64,000 nt of DNA, taken from Bradyrhizobium sp. YR681. GTDB taxonomy: Bacteria > Pseudomonadota > Alphaproteobacteria > Rhizobiales > Xanthobacteraceae. This document shows, piece by piece, positions 51,872 through 61,735 of this stretch; the stretch's first letter is position 1; each line of letters begins with the position of its first letter. Made by a program: the position numbers and the translations under genes. The stretch spans positions 1 to 64,000 of the forward strand of contig NZ_AKIY01000178.1 in NCBI RefSeq assembly GCF_000282615.1. Reading direction: 5' to 3'. A model generated the notes under the pieces. It made no database searches. It was not told where the DNA came from and worked only from the letters and a program-made list of their open reading frames with translations.

Positions 51872-52857
51872 GGCCACAACGCATTCGCCCACTCGTTGCC
51901 GCAGCTGCGGTGCTGACCATGCTGTGCGCGGCGAAGGCCGACGCCCCGTTTCCGTCACGGCCGATCACGCTGGTGGTCCCGTTCGCCGCGGGCGGTCCGA
52001 ATGACGTGATGAGCCGGATCGTATCCGAGCACATGTCACGGCAATTCGGGCAGCCGATCATTGTCGAGAATGTCGCCGGGGCGGGCGGCACGACCGGCTC
52101 GACGCGCGTCGCCAAAAGCGCGCCCGACGGCTATACGCTGGTCAGCGGTCACGTCGGCACGCATGCGGCATCGGTCGCGCTGTATCCGAACCTTCGCTAC
52201 GATCCGCTGGTCGACTTCACGCCGATCGGCCTGGTCGCGGAAACGCCGATCCTCGTCGTCGCCCGTCAGGACCTCGGTGCGGACAGCATGGCGTCGTTCA
52301 TCGCGATCGCCAAGGCGCGCGGCCCGGACCTCACTTTGGCCCATGCCGGCATCGGTTCGATCAGCCACATCAGCTGCCTGCTGTTCACCGACGTGGTCGG
52401 GTTCAAGCCGGTCGGGGTCCCCTATCGCGGATCGGCGCTGGCGATGACCGACCTGATCGCAGGCCGCAGCGATTTCAGCTGCGCATTGCTGGGCGACGTT
52501 CTTCCCTTCCTGGCCGACAACCATTTGCGGTTTCTGGCCGTGTCGGCGCCCGGCCGCGTTCCGCAATTGCCGGATACGCCGACGGCGACGGAAGCGGGGC
52601 TCGCAAGGTTCGTCGCGTCGAGCTGGTTCGCATTCTACCTGCCGAAAGGCGTGCCGGACGCCATTCGCGACCGGTTCACCGATGCGCTTCGCGCGGCGCT
52701 CGACGACGACGGCGTGCGCGGAAGGCTTGAGAAGGCAGGCTTGATTTTGCCGCCGCCGGATCAGCGCGGCCCCGCACCGCTCAGGCAGCGGATGACCGAA
52801 GAGATCGCGCGCTGGCAGGACATCGTCAAAACCGCGCAGATCCGGCTCGATCAATAG
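51868..52857 (+). CDS. TctC/Bug-family periplasmic solute-binding protein
   Basis: 329 residues with a signal peptide (MRPQRIRPLVAAAAVLTMLC ... AKA). It has the Bug family pattern: FPSRPITLVVPFAAGGPNDVMSR, GQPIIVENVAGAGGTTGS, VAKSAPDGYTLVSGH and VPYRGSALAMTDLIAGRSD. Such proteins bind organic acids, often for tripartite tricarboxylate transporters or sensing. Transport partners (TctA, TctB) are not next to it. It is translationally coupled to the lyase gene. Confidence 0.93.
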   Translation: MRPQRIRPLVAAAAVLTMLCAAKADAPFPSRPITLVVPFAAGGPNDVMSRIVSEHMSRQFGQPIIVENVAGAGGTTGSTRVAKSAPDGYTLVSGHVGTHAASVALYPNLRYDPLVDFTPIGLVAETPILVVARQDLGADSMASFIAIAKARGPDLTLAHAGIGSISHISCLLFTDVVGFKPVGVPYRGSALAMTDLIAGRSDFSCALLGDVLPFLADNHLRFLAVSAPGRVPQLPDTPTATEAGLARFVASSWFAFYLPKGVPDAIRDRFTDALRAALDDDGVRGRLEKAGLILPPPDQRGPAPLRQRMTEEIARWQDIVKTAQIRLDQ

Positions 52858-53028
52858 GCGCGGCCGATCCCGATCTTCGTCAGGTCGCTTGCCTCAGCGC
52901 CTGCCAACGGCAAGCACTCGATCGCGTTCCCTGCCCGGGCATTGCCCGCCATCATCAGATTGTCATCGCCCTGTCATTGGTGTTCCATCGATCGCTGCTC
53001 CTTTCGCCGCGCATCGCAGAGGACGGAC

Positions 53029-54348
53029 ATGCATCTGATCAAGACGATTTCTTCCGACCGCCGGTCGATCCTGAAGGGCTTAGCTGCCGCCGCCGTCGCG
53101 CCGCTGGCGGCGCCGGCTTTTGCGGCCGAGGGCTTGCCGGCACAGCCGACCGGACCTGTGGCCGCGATCGCCACCGACAAGGCCTATTGGACGGCTGTGA
53201 AGGGGCTCTATGCCGTGACGCCCGATGTCGTCAATCTGGAGAACGGCTTCTGGGGCATCATGGCCGAGCCTGTCAGGCGCGAGTTCATCCGCCTGTCCGA
53301 CATGGTCAACTATCAGAACACCTATTACGCGCGGCAGCGCGCAGGTGCGGATTTCGAGGCTGTGCGGGCCAAGGTGGCCGAGGCGGTTGGAGCTGCGCCG
53401 CAGGAAATCGCGCTCACCCGCGGCGCGACTGAAGCGCTGCAGCTGCTGATCAGCGGCTACAACAGGCTGAAGCCCGGCGACAGCGTGCTCTACGCCGATC
53501 TCGACTACGATTCGATGCAGTACGCGATGAACGCGCTCAAGGCGCGCCGCGGCGTCGACGTGGTCAAGTTCGACGTGCCGGAGCCGGCCACCCGCCAGGC
53601 CGTGCTCGACGCCTACGCCCGCGCGCTCGAGGCCAATCCGAAGACCAGGCTTCTCCTCCTCACCCATGTCAGCCATCGCACCGGCCTCGTCATGCCCGTC
53701 ACCGAGATTGCCCGCATGGCCAAGGCCAAGGGTATCGATGTCATCCTCGACGCCGCTCATTCCTGGGGGCAGATGGATTTCAAGGTGGGTGAGCTCGAGG
53801 TCGATTTCATCGGCTTCAATTTGCACAAATGGATCGGCGCGCCGGTCGGCGTGGGCTTCCTCTACATCAGGAAAGACCGCCTCGCCGACATCGATCGCGA
53901 TTTGGGCGACGAGGATTTTGCAGAGACCGACATCCGCTCGCGGGTTCACACCGGCACGGTCAATTTCGCGACGGTGCTGACGGTGCCCGCGGCGGTCGAA
54001 CTGCATCAACAGATCGGTGCTGCGGCGAAGCAGGCGCGCCTGCGCTATCTGCGCGACTACTGGGTCAGCCGCAGCAGGGGCTTCAGGGATCTCGAGATCC
54101 TGACGCCGGATGAACCCGGCCTCTATGGTGCGATCACGTCCTTCCGCCTTGCCGGCAAGACCAGCAAGGCCGACAACGACGCCACCCTGGTGAAACTGAG
54201 GGACACCTACAAGGTCCTGACGGTTCGCCGGGCCGGCGTCGCCAAGGGCCAATGCATCCGCGTGACGCCGGCGCTCTACACCGATGAGGCCGATCTCGAC
54301 CGGCTGGTCGAGGCGCTCAGCGCCATCACGGGCACAAAGGCGGGCTGA
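53029..54348 (+). CDS. Class V PLP aminotransferase with Tat-like signal
   Basis: 439 residues from ATG 53,029. The N-terminus has a twin-arginine-type leader (SSDRRSILKGLAAAAVAPLA, then APAFAAEG), so export of the folded enzyme is likely. The catalytic part resembles isopenicillin-N epimerase and cysteine-desulphurase-like enzymes: ITLTRGATEALQ-type segment (IALTRGATEALQLLISGYN), ILDAAHSWGQMDF and the PLP lysine in FNLHKWIGAP. The substrate is unknown. It is monocistronic. Confidence 0.88.
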   Translation: MHLIKTISSDRRSILKGLAAAAVAPLAAPAFAAEGLPAQPTGPVAAIATDKAYWTAVKGLYAVTPDVVNLENGFWGIMAEPVRREFIRLSDMVNYQNTYYARQRAGADFEAVRAKVAEAVGAAPQEIALTRGATEALQLLISGYNRLKPGDSVLYADLDYDSMQYAMNALKARRGVDVVKFDVPEPATRQAVLDAYARALEANPKTRLLLLTHVSHRTGLVMPVTEIARMAKAKGIDVILDAAHSWGQMDFKVGELEVDFIGFNLHKWIGAPVGVGFLYIRKDRLADIDRDLGDEDFAETDIRSRVHTGTVNFATVLTVPAAVELHQQIGAAAKQARLRYLRDYWVSRSRGFRDLEILTPDEPGLYGAITSFRLAGKTSKADNDATLVKLRDTYKVLTVRRAGVAKGQCIRVTPALYTDEADLDRLVEALSAITGTKAG

Positions 54349-54501
54349 ATCGGCGCGGGGCGTGCGATCAGCCAGATCGCACACGCTCGCAATCGGCATG
54401 GCCGCCGCAGCGCGGCTCACCGGAATGCGACTTTCAATTGTCGCAACCTTAGACTGTAATCTCCTCCGCGGCAGGATGGGCTGCCGTCGAGGAGGTCGTG
54501 A

Positions 54502-57204
54502 ATGGCTACGCCTGCACAAAATCCGGAAATTCAGCTTGGCCTCGGCGCGCGGCCGCAGGGCAATGCGGTCGCGCTGTTCGGAGCGAACATCTTCGTCGTC
54601 GGCGCCGACGGCAATTCCAACATGCAGCAATCGCTGTACAACACCGGCGCGGGCTTCACGGCCTCCGGCCTTGGCAACAAGGAATCATGGTCGAACAGCC
54701 GGCTCACGCTGAAGAACGGCTTTGCGCCGCAGACCACGGGTGGGTGCGCGCTTGCCATCCAGTCCGGCGAGATCCCGGCGCTTTATCTGTTCTGGAATCA
54801 ATCGAAATTGTGGGAGGATTCCAGCTCCGGCGTCCTGGTGACGTCGCTCAACGACGTCACGCCGCCGCCGCCAGGAAGCTCCAGCGCGCCGACCGCGAAC
54901 TGGCTCAGCACGTTCGTGCTCTGCGACGAGAACGGCCTCAGCATCAACCTGCCGGAAGGCTCATGCGTCACCGCGGTCTCGCTGGGATCGCAAGCGTTCC
55001 TGGTGGGCTGGATGCAGCCGATCCCGGACCAGCCCGGCAAGCTCACCGATTGGGCGACGGTCTCGCTGTACTACGTGGCCGACCAGCAGCCGGACAAGAC
55101 CCTTTCCACCAACGCGGGCGTGTTTGGAACCTGGCCCGGACGCATGGTCAGCCAGTTGGGGCTGACCGCAGCCGAGGTCGGCGCGATGCTCCCTCCGGTC
55201 GCCGGACGTTCGGGGGTGAGTCTCGACAGCCTGATCAGCATCGCGGTCACACCGCAGGTCAGCGGCGCCGGCGTCAGCAGCAACGATCTGTCGCTGGATC
55301 TCGTGATGTTCATGACCGTCACTACGGCCGACGCGAAAGGGGACGACCAGCAGCAGTTTCAGGTCGCGGTGACATGCCCGCTCGACGCCACCGGCTCGCC
55401 GGCCGCCGGGCAGCCCACGCTCGCCTGGTCGAGCCCGGCCGCCACCAAATCCCAGCTCACGATCCTGCCCGATCCCGCAGGCCGCATCATCGCCTGCGGA
55501 TCGTCGGTCACCAACGTGAAGAACGAGAGCAAGGCGCTGCTGCTCGAGACGTTCGCGACCTACGGGCCGCTCGCCTATGCGGGCCAGACCATGCTGCCGG
55601 CCTCCTCGGCCGACACCAGCACGCCACCAAGCATGATGTTCATCGTCGACACCGGCAATGCATCGCAGACCGAGCCGACCCAGAACTCGGACGGCACCGG
55701 GGAGATGACGACCACCTCCTATCCGCTGCTGCAATTGCTGTTCTATGGCGAGACCACGGTGGCGCAGCTGCAGCAGTTCGGCACCGCCGAAGTGATCTCG
55801 AACTATGCCAACATGTCGCTGAGCACCGCGAATGACGGGCCTGCCGTCGCCGTCACCGGCATCATCGACGGACCGATCCCGCTCCCCGATGCGAACATCA
55901 TCGGCTGGCAGTTCGAAAGCACCGTCAACGATCTCGGCTCGGTGATCTACGGAACGTCGGAGGGCATCGCGGTCCAGGGCCAGCAGAGCTGGAACGTGGG
56001 CGCGAGCTTCACCGCCAACGGCAAGATCGGCATTTCGGCCGGAGACGAATCGCTCGGCGACGGCGGTGAAGCGGGCATCGCCTGGAGCGCGTCGGTGTCC
56101 GGCGGCTATACGAGGAATTGGTCGAGCTCGACCTCGGCCACATTCACGCTGCCGTGGCAGCAGAGCAGCGACGCGAGCGTCGATCACACGTCGATAATCG
56201 GGCTGGGCATCGTCCAGTACGGTTCGGTGTTCGCCGCGCCGCCCTCGATCTCGATCACCAATTTGAAATTCTTCGACGCGAACGGCAACATGATCAGCGA
56301 CGGCACGCAGAACGCCGCGATCTCGGCCCCGCAGGCGCCGATCTTCGCGGCGATCAGCGCCTATGTCGGTCAGTCCAACCAGTCCCCGTACGTGCCGTTC
56401 CTGGTCACGCCCGGAGATCTCATGACCTACACGATTGACGGGACGCGCGCGGACGGCACGCCCTGCGGCATCAACGCCACGATGGCGGCGCTGACGGGCA
56501 ATGCGATCCCCGACTATTTCGACACCGTGATCTGGCCGGCCGCGTTCGACTTCGGGGAGAATTCGGGTGGGCCGTCGCAGAAATATCTCGCTTTCTCCTG
56601 GTCGCTCAGCGGGGTCACCGGCGGTGGCTTCACGGCGCTGAAGAGCTCCATGAACAGCGGCTCCTGGAATGTCGAGGCCTCGCTCGCGGCCGGTTGCTAC
56701 TGGGACGACAAGGAAGGGTTGCCGCTGCTCGGCGGCGTCGAGACCTCGGGCACCATCATGATCGGGGGGACGGGCGGCTATTCGAACACCACGACCGACA
56801 CGACGACCCAGCAATGGGGCGTTTCGCTGCAGCCGTTCGGCACGAGCCCGCCATGGGGGCCGCCGAACTGGGGCACGCTACCGGACAGCGCGAAGGCGGC
56901 GATCAATCCGGCCTGGGAAAGCAGCGTGATCGCGTCCTACCGCTTCGTGCTGTTCCTGCTGCCCGATCCACGGCCGGGCGATGCGTCCGGCCTGAGCCCG
57001 GGCTACTGGGTGCAGGAGCTGCTCAAATACGGCAACACGAACGCTGCGACGGTGAACCCCAACGTGTCGCTCCCGACCAATCTCGATCCCGGCTCGGGCG
57101 CCTGGAAGATCGTCTATGTGGTGCTGGAAGTTCAGACCTATGACGATTTGAACAACGGCACCTACACGTATCAGTACACGGATCCGAAGGGGAGATTCAG
57201 CTAG
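54502..57204 (+). CDS. Large beta-rich protein of unknown function, 900 aa
   Basis: Starts at ATG 54,502 with GGAGGTCGTG upstream. There is no signal peptide and no recognised family. The composition is rich in Ser, Thr, Gly and Asn with few charges, typical of all-beta proteins. The N-terminal half could be a propeller-like or fucose-lectin-like fold (VALFGANIFVVGADGNSNMQ). From about residue 480 the text resembles long amphipathic hairpins (WNVGASFTANGKIGISAG, GIAWSASVSGGYTRNWSSST) of the kind seen in aerolysin-type pore formers. Function is not known; the fold remark is inference. Confidence 0.75.
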   Translation: MATPAQNPEIQLGLGARPQGNAVALFGANIFVVGADGNSNMQQSLYNTGAGFTASGLGNKESWSNSRLTLKNGFAPQTTGGCALAIQSGEIPALYLFWNQSKLWEDSSSGVLVTSLNDVTPPPPGSSSAPTANWLSTFVLCDENGLSINLPEGSCVTAVSLGSQAFLVGWMQPIPDQPGKLTDWATVSLYYVADQQPDKTLSTNAGVFGTWPGRMVSQLGLTAAEVGAMLPPVAGRSGVSLDSLISIAVTPQVSGAGVSSNDLSLDLVMFMTVTTADAKGDDQQQFQVAVTCPLDATGSPAAGQPTLAWSSPAATKSQLTILPDPAGRIIACGSSVTNVKNESKALLLETFATYGPLAYAGQTMLPASSADTSTPPSMMFIVDTGNASQTEPTQNSDGTGEMTTTSYPLLQLLFYGETTVAQLQQFGTAEVISNYANMSLSTANDGPAVAVTGIIDGPIPLPDANIIGWQFESTVNDLGSVIYGTSEGIAVQGQQSWNVGASFTANGKIGISAGDESLGDGGEAGIAWSASVSGGYTRNWSSSTSATFTLPWQQSSDASVDHTSIIGLGIVQYGSVFAAPPSISITNLKFFDANGNMISDGTQNAAISAPQAPIFAAISAYVGQSNQSPYVPFLVTPGDLMTYTIDGTRADGTPCGINATMAALTGNAIPDYFDTVIWPAAFDFGENSGGPSQKYLAFSWSLSGVTGGGFTALKSSMNSGSWNVEASLAAGCYWDDKEGLPLLGGVETSGTIMIGGTGGYSNTTTDTTTQQWGVSLQPFGTSPPWGPPNWGTLPDSAKAAINPAWESSVIASYRFVLFLLPDPRPGDASGLSPGYWVQELLKYGNTNAATVNPNVSLPTNLDPGSGAWKIVYVVLEVQTYDDLNNGTYTYQYTDPKGRFS

Positions 57205-57283
57205 CCACGGCTCAGTCGCTGCGAGCAGAGGCGGCGCATGGCGCGGACGCGAACCGCAGAGCTATCGGCTCATCAAGCGCCGC

Positions 57284-58450
57284 TCACACCGGGAACGTCA
57301 GCGACTTTGCCAGCCTCACCAGATCGACCTGGCGCCGGCAGCCGGTCTTTTCAAAGACATGAACCAGATGGGTTTTTACGGTGCTGACGGAGACGCCGAG
57401 CAGTTCCGAGATCGTGGTCCGCGTCTGCCCCTCGCAGATGAGCTCGAAGATGCGGATCTCGGCCGGCGTCAGATCGTAGAGCTGGTTGAGCGCATCGTGC
57501 GGCAATCGCGGCGGTCCGGAGGCTGACGCCACGAACAGAGCGGCGGCGGCGCGCTGGATCAGGCCGGATCGCATGTGGCTGCGTCGCAGCGGCAGAACAT
57601 GGATGACAAAGGGATCGCCGCTCGGGCGGGGGATCGGGATGCCGATGCCTTTCTGGCCGAGCGTCGCCTCGTCTTTCGCCGCCTGTGCCACGGCGGATTG
57701 CAACGCGCTGGTGGTCGCCGCGGATTGAACGGCGATCCGGCCCTGTCGCGTCACGATGGGATCTTCGGCTGCGAGCATCGCCGTGGCAGCGGCGTTGGCG
57801 TGAACGATGTTCGAGGTCTCGTCTGCCAGCACGACGCCGACCGTCAGGGCCTCCACGGTCGCGGCGAATGTCGCAGCTTCGACCGCCTTCATGTCGAACA
57901 GATTGCTGATCGTCACGGCGCGGCGGATGTGGGGCGCGAGCAGGCGCAATCCGACGAGCTGCGCATCGTCGATGGGGCCGGCCGATTCGTGCTGGCTGAA
58001 GATCGCATTTCCAATCATCGCCCTGTCGCGAACGAGGCCGACGGCAACGGCGTCGAACAGGCCCTTGGGCAGGGCCCATTCGCGATAATAGCGATTGCCG
58101 GAAATAATGTCCTGCCGGACGGCCTGGGATTGAACGATCGGCTCTCCGAGCGGATATTGCGCAATGCGCTCGGCGCCGCCCCAGAGCTCGATGATGTCGG
58201 CTCCGTATCCGATCGCATTCCGGGCCATCTGGGCGAGGTCGCTCCCGGAGACCGCATTGACGACGGCCTTCATGTTGGTGAGGCTGGCGACCGAGAGCGC
58301 GCCGGTGGCGAAGCCAAACTCGGTGCAAATCCCGTCCAGGACTCCGGTCCAGCGTTCAGGTGCGATCACGCAATCATAGATTTCGCCGATGAGGTCCGAG
58401 ACTTTCTCGACCGAAGCCTGCTGCATTCCAAACCACTCACTTGAAGTCAC
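57284..58450 (-). CDS. LuxR-type transcriptional regulator, copy 1
   Basis: 388 residues from GTG 58,450, chosen by alignment with its tandem copy. The C-terminal LuxR HTH reads LTPAEIRIFELICEGQTRTT, ISELLGVSVSTVKTHLVHVF. The central part (TVEALTVGVVLADETSNIVH) looks PAS-like and the N-terminal part (LIGEIYDCVIAPERWTGVLD) is shared by a Bradyrhizobium-type regulator family. No target is evident. It is a tandem duplicate of the next gene, at roughly 75-80% identity by eye. Confidence 0.88.
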   Translation of the reverse strand: MTSSEWFGMQQASVEKVSDLIGEIYDCVIAPERWTGVLDGICTEFGFATGALSVASLTNMKAVVNAVSGSDLAQMARNAIGYGADIIELWGGAERIAQYPLGEPIVQSQAVRQDIISGNRYYREWALPKGLFDAVAVGLVRDRAMIGNAIFSQHESAGPIDDAQLVGLRLLAPHIRRAVTISNLFDMKAVEAATFAATVEALTVGVVLADETSNIVHANAAATAMLAAEDPIVTRQGRIAVQSAATTSALQSAVAQAAKDEATLGQKGIGIPIPRPSGDPFVIHVLPLRRSHMRSGLIQRAAAALFVASASGPPRLPHDALNQLYDLTPAEIRIFELICEGQTRTTISELLGVSVSTVKTHLVHVFEKTGCRRQVDLVRLAKSLTFPV

Positions 58451-58500
58451 GCACGTCACCTGGAAGCCATATCGGGAGCCGCCGTCAGCCAGGCCACGCG

Positions 58501-59670
58501 CTACACCGGGAACGTCAGCGACTTCGCCAGCCTGACCAGATCGACCTGGCGATGGCACCCTGTCTTTTCGAAGACGTGAATGAGGTGGCTCTTCACGGTG
58601 CTGACGGACACGCCGAGCTGCGACGAGATCGCGTCGCGGGTCTGTCCTTCGCAGATGAGCTCGAAGATGCGAATCTCGGCTGGCGTCAGGTCATAGAGGT
58701 GGACGAGGGCATCGTGGGGCAGCTGCGGCGGGCCGGAGGCCGAGGTCACGAACAGGGCGGCGGCGGCGCGCTGGACCAGGCCGGATCGCGTCTGGCCACG
58801 CCGTAACGGCAGAACGTGGATGACGAGAGGGTCGCCGCTCGGGCGCGGGATCGGGATGCCGATGCCTTTCTGGCCGAGCGCCGCCTCGTCCTTCGCGGCC
58901 TGCGCGATGGCCGCTTGCAATGAGCTCGTGGTCGCCGCGGATTGAACGGCGATCCGGCCGTGCCGCGCCAGAATCGGATCGCCTGCCGCGAGCATGGTTG
59001 CGGCAGCGGCATTGGTGTGCACGATCTGCGAATGCTCGTCCGCCAGAACGACACCCACCGTCAGGGTCTCCACGGTTGCGGCGAAGGTCGCGGCTTCCAC
59101 GGTCTTCATATCGAACAGATTGCTGATGATCACGGCCCGGCGGATGTGAGGCGCGAGAACGCGCAATCCGCTGACCTGCGTTTCCTCGATGGCGCCGTCG
59201 GACTCATGCTGGCTGAATGTCGCATTCCCGATCATCGTTTTTTCGCGAACAAGAGCGACGCCGACGGCATCGAACAAGCCCTTCGGCATGGCCCATTCCC
59301 GATGATACCGATTGCCTTGGATGATGCCCTCCGGAACCGCCTGGGATCGAATGATCGGCTCTCCAAGCGGGTATTGCCGGATACGCTCGATGCCGCCCCA
59401 GAGCTCGACGATGTCAGCCACATACTCCCTGCTGGTTTGGGCCATTGTCGGGACCGGGTCGGTTCCGGAGGCCGCATTGACGCCGATCCTCACGTTCGTG
59501 AGGCTGTAGGCCGAGAGCACCGCGGTCGCGAAGCCGAACTCCACGCGAATCTCGTTCAGAACCTCCGTCCAGCTTTCAGGCGCGATCACACAATCATAAA
59601 TCCTGCCGATGAGGTCCGAAAATCTTTCGACCGAAGCCTGCTGCATTCCAAACCACTCACTTGAAATCAC
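58501..59670 (-). CDS. LuxR-type transcriptional regulator, copy 2
   Basis: 389 residues from GTG 59,670. Same architecture as its neighbour: an N-terminal LIGRIYDCVIAPESWTEVLN segment, a PAS-like centre (TVETLTVGVVLADEHSQIVH) and the HTH LTPAEIRIFELICEGQTRDA, ISSQLGVSVSTVKSHLIHVF. Both end with KSLTFPV. The intergenic gap is about 50 bases, so the two may be co-transcribed or were copied with their upstream region. Confidence 0.88.
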   Translation of the reverse strand: MISSEWFGMQQASVERFSDLIGRIYDCVIAPESWTEVLNEIRVEFGFATAVLSAYSLTNVRIGVNAASGTDPVPTMAQTSREYVADIVELWGGIERIRQYPLGEPIIRSQAVPEGIIQGNRYHREWAMPKGLFDAVGVALVREKTMIGNATFSQHESDGAIEETQVSGLRVLAPHIRRAVIISNLFDMKTVEAATFAATVETLTVGVVLADEHSQIVHTNAAAATMLAAGDPILARHGRIAVQSAATTSSLQAAIAQAAKDEAALGQKGIGIPIPRPSGDPLVIHVLPLRRGQTRSGLVQRAAAALFVTSASGPPQLPHDALVHLYDLTPAEIRIFELICEGQTRDAISSQLGVSVSTVKSHLIHVFEKTGCHRQVDLVRLAKSLTFPV

Positions 59671-59974
59671 GACGTCACTTGGAAGCTATTTGAGGAGTGG
59701 CTGCATCGCCTATGGCGAATTTCACAATCCTGAGCCAAAGGTCTTATCACCGCGATTCCCGGGCGCAAACGGGAACACCGAACACAAGCACGTAAGCCGC
59801 TGCCGCGAGCCCAGCGCCTCGACTGTGCGCGGTCTGATTAAAACTGTGGCAGGGGCGGCGCCGCGTATGCAGGGCGTGTCGAGTTGCACAATTTGACCGA
59901 TGCGACATCCATGGGCGGATGATAACTTTGATCTTACGGAGACGGAATTGTCCGTCTCCCCGCATTGGAAGGAC

Positions 59975-60481
59975 ATGGTCATGACGTTGTCGTCACGCTT
60001 CGTTGCGCGTCCCGCTGTCGCTCTCCCATCGCTTGCATTGCTGCTGTGCTGCCTGAGCGGCCCGGCCATGTCCCAACCGACCCCTGCCGACCAGCTTCCC
60101 GGCATCACGGTCGAGGCGCCGAAGCAAATGGCAAGGCCGCACCGGCCAGTGCATCATGTGGCGGTTCGCAGCACCATTTCCCGTACGTCGCCGGCGATTT
60201 CGACGGCGGCAGTCGGGCCGATGTCGGACACCGCGAAGCTCGCCAAGCTCGAACGCGAAACCGGCAGCTGCGCCGGCGGTTGCCAATCGAGCTTCAGGAC
60301 GGCTGACAAGCCCTGGGTCGGCTGCAACGCTTCGGGCGGCGTGTATTCACCCACGTGCCGAAACGTCGGCAACTACAAGAGCTACGACGAGTGCAAGGAG
60401 GCCGGACGCGTCACCGGCTGGCGATCGGGCGAGGCCTCGGCGTATTGCAGCAGCGTGGCACTGGCGGCGGGCTGGCGCTGA
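59975..60481 (+). CDS. Secreted cysteine-containing hypothetical protein
   Basis: 168 residues from ATG 59,975. A signal peptide is clear (MTLSSRFVARPAVALPSLAL, then LLCCLSGPAMSQ). The mature part begins with a basic Pro/His region (ARPHRPVHHVAV). It ends in a compact domain with six cysteines (GSCAGGCQS, WVGCNASGG, PTCRNV, DECKEAG, AYCSS), likely disulphide-bonded in the periplasm. No family recognised. Confidence 0.75.
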   Translation: MVMTLSSRFVARPAVALPSLALLLCCLSGPAMSQPTPADQLPGITVEAPKQMARPHRPVHHVAVRSTISRTSPAISTAAVGPMSDTAKLAKLERETGSCAGGCQSSFRTADKPWVGCNASGGVYSPTCRNVGNYKSYDECKEAGRVTGWRSGEASAYCSSVALAAGWR

Positions 60482-60695
60482 AGCAGCTTCGGTTGCGGAG
60501 GCCCGTCCGCCGCGCGCAGCCGAATGACGAGAGATCGTGACGGCCGTGGCCCTGGCCTCTCCTCCGATTGGCCGAGGCACGGTCGCCAGCGCATCGATGA
60601 TCACGGCGTGATTGGCGACACATATCATTCCTAGCGGTCGATCTAGCCTGTTGTCAGGTGGCTCGCAGTGATCCACCAAGCAAAGGGAAAGACTG

Positions 60696-60875
60696 ATGCG
60701 CAATACCATCCTCGTGGCTCTCGCAGCGATCACGTTGGCGGGCGTGGCGACACCCTCGAACGCGACCACCATCGTCCGCGATCATCGCGACCCGCCCATC
60801 GTGCGCGACCATCGCAATCAGACCATCGTCCGGGACCACCGCTCCCAGCCCGAGGTCCGCGATCACCGCCACTAA
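60696..60875 (+). CDS. Small secreted repeat protein (VRDHR repeats)
   Basis: 59 residues. A signal peptide (MRNTILVALAAITLAGVATP) is followed by four copies of a VRDHR unit separated by five to six residues (TTIVRDHRDPP, IVRDHRNQT, IVRDHRSQPE, VRDHRH). GGGAAA-like ribosome site upstream. The repeats are basic/acidic alternating and could bind metal or form a polyproline-like chain. No family recognised; it is below usual gene-calling size. Confidence 0.7.
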   Translation: MRNTILVALAAITLAGVATPSNATTIVRDHRDPPIVRDHRNQTIVRDHRSQPEVRDHRH

Positions 60876-61053
60876 GCATCCCCTGCGGCGGAGCCGAACC
60901 GGCAGGTTCGGCTCCGTATCTCCTCACGCCCCCCTTGAAGCCCCACGATCGCCTGCGCGTGGCGCGGATGTCCATTCGCGATTGTGAGGCTTGAGCACGA
61001 GCCAGGTTCCCGTCTCCGTGCTATTGCTGCCTCCGCAATGACGCGAGGCTCCC

Positions 61054-61716
61054 ATGCTCCCTCTTCCCGCCGATATCTTCACCGAACCCGAGGACGTCTC
61101 GCCCGATAGCCTTGCCAATCTCGGCCCGCTGCGCCGCCTCGCCGGCACCTGGCAGGCCGACAAGGGGATCGACGTCAATCCGAAGGCGGAAGGGCCGGAG
61201 CGGCGGACCTTCATCGAGCATATCCGGATGGACCCGATCGATCCGCAGGCCAACGGGCCGCAGCTTCTCTACGGGCTGCGCTATCACATCCACATCAACA
61301 CGCCGGAGGAAGACATCACCTTCCACGACCAGGTCGGCTACTGGCTGTGGGAGCCCGCGACCGGGCTGATCATGCAGACGCTGGCGATCCCGCGCGGGCA
61401 GGTCCTGCTCGCCTCCGGCAAGGCCGGGCCGGATGACAAGGCGATCTCGGTCACGGCCAAGCGCGGCGACACCGCTTACGGGATCTGCTCGACCGATTTC
61501 CTGGAACAGGCATTCCGCACCGATGCCTACCGCTGCGACATCACCTTCAACGAGGACGGCAGCTGGACCTATCGGATCCAGACCGAGTTGTTCGTCCGCG
61601 GCGCGCCGTTCAATCATCACGACAGCAACACGCTCAAGCTGGTCGCGTCGCCAAAGCTCAATCCGCTCGCGGTGATCGTGAACGATCGCGCCAGGCGCGA
61701 TGGATCAGCGGCCTGA
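61054..61716 (+). CDS. FABP-like / THAP4-type haem-binding beta-barrel protein
   Basis: 220 residues. PLRRLAGTWQADKGIDVNPK at the N-terminus with a GxW motif, FIEHIRMDPIDPQANGPQLL, and YHIHINTPEEDITFHDQVGYW fit the lipocalin-like FABP/nitrobindin group. These bind haem or fatty-acid-like ligands in the cytoplasm. A conserved His occurs late (APFNHHDSNTLKL). It overlaps nothing and lies 20 nt before the reductase gene. Confidence 0.82.
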   Translation: MLPLPADIFTEPEDVSPDSLANLGPLRRLAGTWQADKGIDVNPKAEGPERRTFIEHIRMDPIDPQANGPQLLYGLRYHIHINTPEEDITFHDQVGYWLWEPATGLIMQTLAIPRGQVLLASGKAGPDDKAISVTAKRGDTAYGICSTDFLEQAFRTDAYRCDITFNEDGSWTYRIQTELFVRGAPFNHHDSNTLKLVASPKLNPLAVIVNDRARRDGSAA

Positions 61717-61735
61717 GCGCGCCCGGGAGAATTGC

